DNA from: Actinomycetota bacterium
Lineage (GTDB): Bacteria; Actinomycetota; Thermoleophilia; Solirubrobacterales; 70-9
Direction of reading: 5' to 3'
Length of the DNA stretch: 13,768 nucleotides
Assembly (NCBI GenBank): GCA_018268695.1
Contig: JAFDWD010001066.1
Coordinates: 1-13,768 of the forward strand
The notes under the pieces are model-generated. The model was not told the DNA's origin. It searched no databases and saw only the letters and a list, made by a program, of their open reading frames with translations. Of this stretch, positions 8,104 through 13,768 are shown piece by piece (position 1 is the stretch's first letter; each line of letters opens with the position of its first letter). The position numbers were made by a program, and so were the translations under genes.

Positions 8104-8222
8104 GCCCAGTTGTGTCGTGTGCGCCAGATGTGGGAAGCATCCGGGGCAATATTTACGACGCGGGACTCGACCAAGAAGTTTTCTGTTTTGTTTCCTATCG
8201 GTTGCTCCGACTGAATCCTTGA
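8100..8222 (+). CDS. Possible 40-residue small protein (doubtful)
   Basis: It starts with GTG at 8100, three bases after a second GGGAGG (8091-8096), and overlaps the preceding 12-codon ORF by GTGA. The predicted peptide begins MSPVVSCAPDVG and ends VSYRLLRLNP. It has two Cys, no membrane segment and no family I recognise. Codons are A/T-rich at third positions, unlike the host genes, so it is either foreign or not coding. Confidence 0.15.
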   Translation: MSPVVSCAPDVGSIRGNIYDAGLDQEVFCFVSYRLLRLNP

Positions 8223-8249
8223 ACAGCGTACGAACGTATGTGCTGAATG

Positions 8250-8269
8250 TCTGTGAGTGGGGTCACAGA
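8250..8269. promoter_or_regulatory. CRP/GlxR-type binding site
   Basis: TGTGA (8252-8256), GTGGGG, TCACA (8263-8267) is a perfect match to the TGTGA-N6-TCACA consensus shared by E. coli CRP, mycobacterial CRP and corynebacterial GlxR. The dyad extends by two further pairs, giving seven-base arms. It lies 182 bp before the tlyA start. A weak terminator is the alternative reading, since a T-run follows, but eight bases separate it from the stem. Confidence 0.55.
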
Positions 8270-8303
8270 GGCCCGGTTTTTGGCGATTTCTCCTGCTCTT
8301 GAG

Positions 8304-8319
8304 CCAAAATTGATTTTGG
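8304..8319. promoter_or_regulatory. 16-bp palindrome CCAAAAT-TG-ATTTTGG
   Basis: Seven-base perfect arms surround a TG centre, the same geometry as the palindrome at 8059-8074 but with a different arm sequence. It lies between the CRP-type site and tlyA, in A+T-rich DNA, and is a plausible operator. Confidence 0.4.
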
Positions 8320-8435
8320 ACGGATGATTAGGAGGCCTTCCTTGTATACCAGGATGCGAGGGGCGGCAAGCGCAGGGCGTTAAAAGGCCGTAAACAGGTA
8401 CGCGGAAGATCCGGGGAGACGTTTCGGGGTCGCTG

Positions 8436-8441
8436 TAGCTT
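8436..8441 (+). promoter_or_regulatory. Candidate -10 element for leaderless tlyA mRNA
   Basis: TAGCTT fits TANNNT and ends seven bases before the tlyA ATG, which has no Shine-Dalgarno sequence. I see no good -35. Confidence 0.35.
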
Positions 8442-8448
8442 TCCGTCG

Positions 8449-9246
8449 ATGAAGAAGGCTCGGATAGATGCCGTTCTTGCCGAGCGGGGGCTCTTTCCGT
8501 CGCGCTCGGCGGCGGCGGGGGCGGTCCGGGCCGGTGAAGTCCGGGTGGGAACCGACGGACCGGTCGCACTGCGACCGAGTCAACTGGTCGAGCCGGAGGC
8601 GGAATTCGTGCTCGAGGCGCGGCCGCGCTTCGTCTCACGCGGCGGAATCAAGCTGGAGAACGCCCTGGACGCCCTCGGGATCGACGTCGCCGGGCGCGAT
8701 TGCCTTGACGTCGGCGCCTCCACCGGCGGCTTCACCGACTGCATGCTGCAACGGGGCGCGGCGCGGGTCGCCGCGGTCGACGTCGCCTACGGGCAGATCG
8801 ACGCCCGCCTGCGCAAGGACTCTCGCGTGACCGTGATCGAGCGCCTGAATGCCCGCGCCCTCGGCCCCGCCGACCTGCCGTTCCTCGCCTCCCTGGCGAC
8901 GATCGACGTCTCCTTCATCGGCCTCGCCAAGGTCCTGCCCGCGGTCGCCACCTGCCTGGTGCCCGGCGGCGAGATGCTGGCGATGGTGAAGCCGCAGTTC
9001 GAGCTCGAGAAGGGGCGGGTCGGCCGCGGCGTCGTCCGCGACCCCGCCGACCGCCAGGAGGCTGTCCTTAAGGTGGCTCGCGCGGCGGCGGAGCTCGGCC
9101 TGCCGGTCCGCGGGATCGCCTCCTCCGGGCTGCCCGGACCGAAAGGCAACCGCGAGACCTTTGTCTGGTGCGGCGGGGACGGCCCGGTGGTGGAGGACCT
9201 CGAGGGCGCGATCGCGATCGCCGACGCGGAAGGGGTCGAGGAGTGA
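8449..9246 (+). CDS. tlyA: 16S/23S rRNA (cytidine-2'-O)-methyltransferase TlyA
   Basis: TlyA methylates ribose 2'-O of cytidines in 23S rRNA, and in many actinobacteria 16S rRNA, which makes ribosomes sensitive to capreomycin-type antibiotics. The 265-residue protein has an N-terminal S4 RNA-binding domain (about 3-58, with ARIDAVLAERGLFPSRSAA), the linker RPRFVSRGGIKLENAL, and an S-adenosylmethionine-binding Rossmann domain with LDVGASTGGFTD (86-97). The catalytic tetrad known from Mycobacterium can be placed as K68, D153 (TIDVSF), K181 (MVKPQFE) and E236 (GNRETF). All four are present. The N-terminal S4 domain means it is the long form able to act on both rRNAs; which it modifies is inference. 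The start at 8449 fits the family's MxxxRxDxxL start. Its TGA overlaps the nadK GTG as GTGA, so the two are translationally coupled. Confidence 0.95.
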   Translation: MKKARIDAVLAERGLFPSRSAAAGAVRAGEVRVGTDGPVALRPSQLVEPEAEFVLEARPRFVSRGGIKLENALDALGIDVAGRDCLDVGASTGGFTDCMLQRGAARVAAVDVAYGQIDARLRKDSRVTVIERLNARALGPADLPFLASLATIDVSFIGLAKVLPAVATCLVPGGEMLAMVKPQFELEKGRVGRGVVRDPADRQEAVLKVARAAAELGLPVRGIASSGLPGPKGNRETFVWCGGDGPVVEDLEGAIAIADAEGVEE

Positions 9247-10085
9247 AGACCGCCGCCCTGATCACCCACTCGCATCCGCCTGCCGCGACGGAGGCGGTGC
9301 CGATCGCCGCGGCCGCCGCCAAGGACGCGGGCTGGCGCCTGGTCGCCGACCAGGCGGAGCTCGACAAGCACGGGGCCGAAGCTGCCGGGGTCGAGCTGGA
9401 GAAGGACGGCGAGACCCCGGACCTGTGCCTGGTCCTCGGCGGCGACGGCACGATCCTGCATGCGCTTCGTCGGTTCGCCGGCACGCAGGTGCCGGTGTTC
9501 GGTGTCAATTTCGGCACGGTCGGGTTCCTCGCCGCGGTCGAGCGCCCGCATGCCAAGGAAGGGATCGTCCGGGCCTTCGACGGCGAGGTGGAGACGATCG
9601 AGCTGCCGGCGATCCGGGTCGAGGCCGGCGGCCGCAGCGCCATCGGCTTCAACGACGTGACCCTGCAGCGCCGCCCGTACGACCGTGTCGCCGAGCTGAG
9701 CTACCGGATCGCCGCCGACGAGGTCGGCCACGTGCGCTGCGATGGCCTCGTCGCCGCGACCCCGGTCGGCTCGACCGGCTACAACCTCGCCAACCAGGGC
9801 CCGATCCTCGCCTGGGGCGTGAAGGGCTACGTGGTCAGCTACATCGCCCCGCACTCGCTCACCGCCCGGGCGCTCGTCGTCGCCCCGCACGACGTCCTCA
9901 CGGTCGGCAACGCGCCCGACCGCGAGCCGGTCGAGATCGGCCTCGACGGCACCGAGTTCGGCGACCTCGCGTCGGGCGACGAGCTCGAGATCAGCTTCGT
10001 CGAATCCGCCGGCTGCCTCGGCCAATTGGCCGGGACCAGCTTCTACGGGCGTATTCGCGACAAGTTCGGGCACCTGGCGGTCTAG
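9243..10085 (+). CDS. nadK: NAD kinase
   Basis: It phosphorylates NAD to NADP using ATP or polyphosphate, in the cytoplasm. The 280-residue protein has the diagnostic GGDGT motif (66-70, in LVLGGDGTILHALRRF), then FGVNFGTVGFL, GFNDVTLQR (where many members have NE rather than ND), and the C-terminal beta domain with DGLVAATPVGSTGYNLANQGP and APHSLTARALVV. Length is normal. The GTG at 9243 overlaps the tlyA stop by four bases and gives the natural N-terminus VKTAALITHSHPP; an upstream in-frame start inside tlyA adds only Arg/Gly-rich shadow. GAGGA immediately precedes it. tlyA-nadK adjacency is conserved in actinobacteria and some firmicutes. The gene ends TAG, directly followed by a second TAG and the exporter's ATG. 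Confidence 0.95.
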   Translation: MKTAALITHSHPPAATEAVPIAAAAAKDAGWRLVADQAELDKHGAEAAGVELEKDGETPDLCLVLGGDGTILHALRRFAGTQVPVFGVNFGTVGFLAAVERPHAKEGIVRAFDGEVETIELPAIRVEAGGRSAIGFNDVTLQRRPYDRVAELSYRIAADEVGHVRCDGLVAATPVGSTGYNLANQGPILAWGVKGYVVSYIAPHSLTARALVVAPHDVLTVGNAPDREPVEIGLDGTEFGDLASGDELEISFVESAGCLGQLAGTSFYGRIRDKFGHLAV

Positions 10086-10088
10086 TAG

Positions 10089-11627
10089 ATGGAGCGCAAA
10101 TGGTGGACTCTCACGCTCGTCTCCGTGGCGACTTTCATGCTTCTGCTCGACGTGACGATCGTCAACGTCGCGCTGCCGGACATCCAGCGCTCCCTCCACG
10201 CCAGCCTTTCGTCACTCCAGTGGGTCGTCGACGCCTACTCGCTGATGCTCGCCTCCTTCCTGCTCACCGCGGGCAGTCTCGGCGACCGGCTGGGGCGGCG
10301 GCGCGTCTTCACGATCGGCTTCGGCATCTTCACCTTCGCCTCGTTCCTGTGCGGGATCAGCGGCGATCCGACCCTGCTCAACCTCTGCCGTGGCCTGCAG
10401 GGGATCGGGGGCGCGGGCATGTTCGCGACCGCCTTGGCCCTGATCGGCCAGGAGTTTCAGGGCAAAGAGCGGGCGACGGCCTTCGGCGTCTGGGGCGCGA
10501 CGGTCGGTGGCGCGGTCGCGGTGGGGCCGCTGATCGGCGGCTTGATCACGCAGAGCTTCGGCTGGGAGTGGATCTTCTTCGTCAACGTCCCGATCGGGAT
10601 CGTCGCGATGTTCCTGACCGAGCGGAAAGTCCGCAACGTCTTCGGCAAGGAACCGGAGCCGCTCGACATCCCCGGCCTGGTCCTCTTCTCGGCGGCGCTC
10701 TTCCTGCTCATCTTCGGGCTGATCCGCGGTAACCCCGAAGGCTGGGGCAGCCCGCCGATCGTCGCCTGTCTAGGCACCGCTGTCCTTCTGCTCCTCGCCT
10801 TCGTCGCGATCGAGAAGCGAAGTCGTCACCCGATGCTCGAGCTCTCGCTCTTCCGCAACCCGGCCTTCAACGGGGTCTCGGCGGTCGCCTTCACGCTCTC
10901 GGCGAGCATGTTCGCGCTCTTTCTCTATCTGACGATCTACCTGCAGGGGGTGCTCGACTACTCGCCGCTCGAAGCGGGCGTGCGCTTCCTGCCGCAGACG
11001 ATCCTCGCCTTCGTCGCCTCGATCTTCGCCGGCCAACTGCTCAACCGCGTCGCGATCCGGGTCCTCTTCGGCGCCGGCATGGCGCTGGTCGGGGTCGGAT
11101 TGCTGCTGATGCACGGCGTCACCCCCTCGTCGACCTGGACGACGCTCCTCGCCGGCTTCATCGTCAGCGGCCTCGGGGTCGGGATCGTCAACCCGGCGAT
11201 CGGCCAATCGGCGATCGCGGTGGTCCCGCCGGAGATGTCGGGGATGGGGTCGGGGATCAACTCGACCTTCCGGCAGGTCGGGATCGCCACCGGCGTCGCC
11301 GCCCTCGGCGCCGTCTTCCAGTCCCAGATCGACTCGAAGCTCGGCGAACTGCTGCCACGCGCTCCGCACGGCCTTGGTGAAATCGTCGCCTCGAGCGGCT
11401 CGCGCGGGGTCGCCGCACTGGACCTGCCGCCCGCGATCCACGCCAAAGCGGTCCACGCCGCCGACGTCGCCTTCGTCGGCGCCTTCAACTCGATTCTCCT
11501 GATCGGGGCGATCGTCGCGATCCTCGGCGCGATCGCCGGTCTCGCCCTCACCAGGTCCTCTTCCTTCGTGCAGGTCGGCGAGGGTCAGGCCTCGCAACCC
11601 GCAAATAGCGCTCCTGACCCCGCCTGA
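10089..11627 (+). CDS. MFS transporter, DHA2 family (EmrB/QacA-type, 14 TM) drug:proton antiporter
   Basis: This family pumps drugs, dyes or lipophilic compounds out of the cell in exchange for protons. The 512-residue length fits 14 membrane helices. Motif D1 is LDVTIVNVALP (20-30, Asp21 in the membrane). Motif A between helices 2 and 3 is GSLGDRLGRRRVF (62-74), and motif C in helix 5 region is GGAVAVGPLIGG (140-151). The FGWEWIFFVNVPIG stretch (157-170) is typical of the QacA/EmrB branch. The substrate cannot be told. The ATG starts three bases after the nadK stop, with no clear ribosome site, so translation is probably coupled. There is no neighbouring TetR or MarR regulator. In mycobacteria nadK is followed directly by recN, so the exporter appears to be an addition to this operon; codon use looks native. 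Confidence 0.92.
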   Translation: MERKWWTLTLVSVATFMLLLDVTIVNVALPDIQRSLHASLSSLQWVVDAYSLMLASFLLTAGSLGDRLGRRRVFTIGFGIFTFASFLCGISGDPTLLNLCRGLQGIGGAGMFATALALIGQEFQGKERATAFGVWGATVGGAVAVGPLIGGLITQSFGWEWIFFVNVPIGIVAMFLTERKVRNVFGKEPEPLDIPGLVLFSAALFLLIFGLIRGNPEGWGSPPIVACLGTAVLLLLAFVAIEKRSRHPMLELSLFRNPAFNGVSAVAFTLSASMFALFLYLTIYLQGVLDYSPLEAGVRFLPQTILAFVASIFAGQLLNRVAIRVLFGAGMALVGVGLLLMHGVTPSSTWTTLLAGFIVSGLGVGIVNPAIGQSAIAVVPPEMSGMGSGINSTFRQVGIATGVAALGAVFQSQIDSKLGELLPRAPHGLGEIVASSGSRGVAALDLPPAIHAKAVHAADVAFVGAFNSILLIGAIVAILGAIAGLALTRSSSFVQVGEGQASQPANSAPDPA

Positions 11628-11656
11628 TCCGCCGCCGCCGGTGCTAAACCGGATGT

Positions 11657-13339
11657 GTGCTGCGTGAGCTGAGGATCGAGAACCTGCTGCTGATCGACCG
11701 GGCCGAACTGCGGCTCGGCGAGGGACTGAACGCGATCACGGGGGAGACCGGGGCCGGCAAGACCGTGCTCGCCCACTCGCTCGACCTGCTGATGGGCGGC
11801 AAGGCGAAATCGGGGATCGTGCGGCCGGGCGCCGAGGAGGCCTGGGTCGAGGGAGTCTTCGACCTGCCGGCCGGGCTACTCGACGATCCCGAGTTGGCGG
11901 AGCTCGCCGAGCGACTGCCCGCGGGCTCCGAGGAGGTGGTGCTGGGACGCCGGGTCTCGGCGGGCGGCCGCACCAGCGCCTTCGTCGCCGGGCGCTCGGC
12001 GACGGCGGCCGACCTGAAGGCGCTGGGCGGTCGGCTCCTCGCCTTCTTCGGCCAGCACGAGCACCGCAAGCTGACGATCTCCTCGGCGCAGATGGAGGTG
12101 TTGGACGGCTTTGCCGGGGCGAAGCACCTGGCCCTGCGCGAGGAATATCGCGAGGCGCACCGGGAAGTCGGCCGCCTTTCCGCCGAGCTGGCGGACCTGC
12201 GCGAGCGCGAAGGCTCGCGGGAGCGCGACCTCGACCTCTACCGCTACGAGCTCTCCGAGATCGAGGAAGTCGAACCGGACCCCGAGGAGCGCGACGCGCT
12301 GGCCGCCGATCGCGAGCGGCTGCGTCACGCCGAGAGCCTCCACGCGGCGGCGGCGGGGGCCCACGCGGGGCTGGCCGGCGCCGACCTCGAAGGCGGCGGC
12401 GCGGCGGCGACGCTGGCCGAGGCGGAAGCGAAGCTAGGCGCGGCGGGCGGGGTGGACCCGACGCTCGACCAGATCGCCGAGCGGGTGGCGGCGCTGAACG
12501 TCGAGGTCGGCGACGTGGCGGCGGAGCTGCGCGACTACGCCGAGGGCATCGCCGCTGACCCGGGCGGCCTGATCGCGGTCGAGGAAAGGCTCGACGCGCT
12601 GGACCGGCTCGAACGCAAGCACGGCGGCAGCGTCGAATCGGTGCTCGCCCACGCCGAGCGCTGTCGTTCCGAGATCGCTCGACTGGAGGGCGCCGAGGCG
12701 CGCGGCGAAGAGGCGACCGCCGCGCTGGCCGAGGCCGAGGCGCGGCGGGCCAAGCTCGGCAAGAAACTGAGCGCGGGGCGCGAGAAGGCTGCCGGGCCGC
12801 TGCAGGAGCGGGTCGCGACGGAGCTGGCGAGCCTGGCGATGGACGGGGCGCGACTCGAGGTGGTCCTCGACCCCCATCCGGACGAGTACGGGGCCTCGGG
12901 GCGTGAGACCGTCGAGCTGCGGGTCGCCCCCAACCCGGGCATCGAGCCCGCGCCGCTCCGTGATGCCGCCTCCGGCGGCGAGCTCTCGCGGGTGATGCTG
13001 GCGCTCAGCGGGCTCGGCCCGGCGGCGGGCGCCGCGACGCTCGTCTTCGACGAGATCGACGCCGGGATCGGCGGCAACACCGCCCGCGTGGTGGGCGAGC
13101 GCCTGAAGGCCCTCGGCACCAAACACCAGGTCCTCTGCATCACCCACCTGCCCCAGGTCGCCTCCCTCGCCGACGTCCACTTCCGCCTCGAAAAGGACAC
13201 CGACGCCGACCAGGCGGTCGCGAGCGTGGAGCGGCTCGTCGGCGAGGGCGTGGTCGAGGAGATCCGCCGCATGCTCGGCGGCGAAGGCGGCGACGAGGCG
13301 GCGACGCAGCACGCGAGAGAGCTCCTCGCCGCCGCCTAG
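11657..13339 (+). CDS. recN: DNA repair protein RecN
   Basis: RecN is an SMC-like ATPase that acts early at double-strand breaks and helps hold or align DNA for RecA repair. The 560-residue protein starts with the typical MLRELRIENLLLIDRAELRL, followed by Walker A GETGAGKT (29-36) and FGQHEH (about 132-137). A long central region rich in Glu, Arg and Ala (about 160-390) should form the coiled coil. The C-terminal ABC signature SGGELSR (439-445), Walker B LVFDEID (462-468) and CITHLPQVASLAD are all intact. The GTG start gives the family N-terminus exactly. There is no Shine-Dalgarno sequence; TAAACC (11645-11650), close to a TANNNT -10, lies six bases upstream. It follows the exporter by 29 bp. 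A possible LexA box was looked for and not seen. Confidence 0.95.
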   Translation: MLRELRIENLLLIDRAELRLGEGLNAITGETGAGKTVLAHSLDLLMGGKAKSGIVRPGAEEAWVEGVFDLPAGLLDDPELAELAERLPAGSEEVVLGRRVSAGGRTSAFVAGRSATAADLKALGGRLLAFFGQHEHRKLTISSAQMEVLDGFAGAKHLALREEYREAHREVGRLSAELADLREREGSRERDLDLYRYELSEIEEVEPDPEERDALAADRERLRHAESLHAAAAGAHAGLAGADLEGGGAAATLAEAEAKLGAAGGVDPTLDQIAERVAALNVEVGDVAAELRDYAEGIAADPGGLIAVEERLDALDRLERKHGGSVESVLAHAERCRSEIARLEGAEARGEEATAALAEAEARRAKLGKKLSAGREKAAGPLQERVATELASLAMDGARLEVVLDPHPDEYGASGRETVELRVAPNPGIEPAPLRDAASGGELSRVMLALSGLGPAAGAATLVFDEIDAGIGGNTARVVGERLKALGTKHQVLCITHLPQVASLADVHFRLEKDTDADQAVASVERLVGEGVVEEIRRMLGGEGGDEAATQHARELLAAA

Positions 13340-13357
13340 CGTTCGGTCGGCTGAACG
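13340..13357 (+). terminator. Small hairpin after recN, weak terminator at most
   Basis: CGTTCGG (13340-13346) pairs with CTGAACG (13351-13357), including one G-T wobble, around a TCGG tetraloop, starting at the first base after the recN stop. No T-run follows, so it may slow or protect the mRNA end rather than end transcription. Confidence 0.25.
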
Positions 13358-13377
13358 TCCGGGTACTCGGAGTCGAT

Positions 13378-13407
13378 TTGGCTCCTCTTAACCGCGTCGC
13401 ATAACCT
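13378..13407 (+). promoter_or_regulatory. Promoter of steA, leaderless type
   Basis: TTGGCT (13378-13383), an 18-base spacer and TAACCT (13402-13407) form the best -35/-10 pair in the window. The GTG start at 13414 is six bases after the -10, so the mRNA should begin at or next to the start codon. This fits the absence of a Shine-Dalgarno sequence. Confidence 0.5.
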
Positions 13408-13413
13408 CAGGCC

Positions 13414-13768
13414 GTGGCAACCACCAGTCGTCGTCGTTTGCCCGGACTGCTCGGACGTCGCGGCGGAATCCGGTCCAATCCCGTCCCGATCGAGGGCACG
13501 GCGCGTCTCGGCGGGCGCACGAAGCACCTGGTGAACCGCCTGCACCCCGGCGATATCGCGGTGATCGACCACGTCAACGTCGACCGGATCGCGGCCGAGG
13601 AGCGGATCGCCTCCGGGGTCTCGGCGGTGGTGACCGCCTCGCCGTCCGCGGACGGCAAGTACCCGAACGCCGGCCCGCTGATGCTGGCCCGCGCCGGCAT
13701 CAGGCTGGTCGACGCCCCCGAGGTTCCGGTCTTCGACCTCCTCCGCGACGGGCAGACGGTCAGCGTTA
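13414..13768 (+). CDS. steA: SteA-like cell-division (cytokinetic ring) protein, N-terminal part, cut by window end
   Basis: About 118 residues are visible. After a basic N-terminus (TTSRRRLPGLLGRRGG) come IEGTARLGGRTKHLVNRL, HPGDIAVIDHVNVDRIAAEE, then SAVVTASPSADGKYPNAGP and LARAGIRLVDAPEVPVFDLL. This matches the N-terminal part of the Rv1697/SteA family, whose C-terminal domain resembles thiamin pyrophosphokinase. In Corynebacterium SteA works with its neighbour SteB at the division septum. In Mycobacterium tuberculosis the family member lies directly after tlyA, ppnK and recN, the same order as here, which supports the call. The GTG at 13414 follows a clear promoter. The C-terminal part, and a possible steB/mctB-like gene after it, would lie outside the window. 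Confidence 0.85.
   Translation, partial: MATTSRRRLPGLLGRRGGIRSNPVPIEGTARLGGRTKHLVNRLHPGDIAVIDHVNVDRIAAEERIASGVSAVVTASPSADGKYPNAGPLMLARAGIRLVDAPEVPVFDLLRDGQTVSV

Larger units (their letters stand above)
8009..8139 (-). ncRNA. Candidate small RNA ending at the terminator
   Basis: On the minus strand TTGGTC (8174-8169), a 17-base spacer and TATTGC (8151-8146) make a plausible promoter, placing a start near 8139. A transcript from there to the U-tract near 8009 would be about 130 nt. It would contain a small AU-rich hairpin (8074-8059) flanked by two unpaired C-rich patches holding CCTCCC (8096-8091 and 8058-8053), complementary to Shine-Dalgarno sequences, and then the strong GC terminator stem. 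Actinobacterial small RNAs often have such C-rich loops. No known RNA family is recognised, and the promoter match is moderate. Confidence 0.25.
7977..8448. other. 470-bp A+T-richer noncoding region upstream of tlyA
   Basis: No long gene is supported here. By eye the stretch from about 8041 to 8350 is much richer in A and T than the rest of the window (for example TATCTCTATATATG and TTTTCTGTTTTGTTTCC). It contains the terminator hairpin, two 16-bp palindromes, a CRP-type site, and possible short ORFs or a small RNA, which are listed separately. It could be a long regulatory leader for tlyA, a small-RNA locus, or a remnant of inserted DNA. Confidence 0.7.

Noticed and set aside
8250..8280. Plus-strand terminator from the TCTGTGA/TCACAGA hairpin and the following T-run
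   Set aside because: Eight bases separate the stem from the T-run and no gene ends nearby on that strand; the CRP-type site explains the dyad better.
6710..8302. 530-codon plus-strand open frame
   Set aside because: It runs antisense to the SDR gene and out of frame through the membrane-protein gene and noncoding DNA; its product is Arg-rich with no motif.

Overview
The window is very GC-rich, with strong G/C third positions, many GTG starts and short or overlapping spacers. That style, together with the gene order tlyA-nadK-(MFS)-recN-steA, points to an actinomycete-type (Actinomycetota) chromosome. A deep lineage such as Thermoleophilia is my guess, not something the sequence proves. I see no rRNA, tRNA, CRISPR array, transposase or integrase.

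Left part (1-4001, + strand): an acetyl-CoA supply block. It holds the 3' end of pdhB (pyruvate dehydrogenase E1 beta), pdhC (lipoyl E2 acetyltransferase) three bases later, and acs (acetyl-CoA synthetase) with its own strong ribosome binding site after a palindromic spacer. The E2 carries a Tyr-for-Asp change in its active-site motif, as in plastid and cyanobacterial E2s.

Middle part (4016-7976): mixed housekeeping and accessory genes. A minus-strand protein with a Cys-rich N-terminus and a C-terminal SHOCT domain is divergent from a plus-strand protein with a probable FemAB/GNAT-like fold. The latter runs 139 bp tail-to-tail into an AlkD-like DNA glycosylase gene. An NAD-epimerase-like SDR gene lies upstream of alkD on the same strand. 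It is divergent, by only 22 bp, from a membrane-anchored protein resembling the LppX/LprAFG family. Two overlapping -10-like hexamers in that 22 bp sit six bases from each start codon.

Noncoding part (7977-8448): about 470 bp, clearly richer in A+T than its surroundings. It holds a strong hairpin terminator that works best for minus-strand transcription, a possible C-rich small RNA on the minus strand, two 16-bp palindromes, two very short overlapping ORFs of doubtful reality, and a perfect TGTGA-N6-TCACA site of the CRP/GlxR type upstream of tlyA.

Right part (8449-13768, + strand): tlyA (rRNA 2'-O-methyltransferase), nadK (NAD kinase, 4-base overlap), a 14-TM DHA2 drug exporter, recN (DNA repair SMC-like ATPase) and the start of steA (cell-division protein), cut by the window end. 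In mycobacteria the same genes run tlyA-ppnK-recN-steA without the exporter, so the exporter looks inserted. Several promoter-proximal genes (SDR, membrane protein, tlyA, steA) lack a Shine-Dalgarno sequence and have TANNNT 6-7 bases before the start codon, which suggests leaderless mRNAs.
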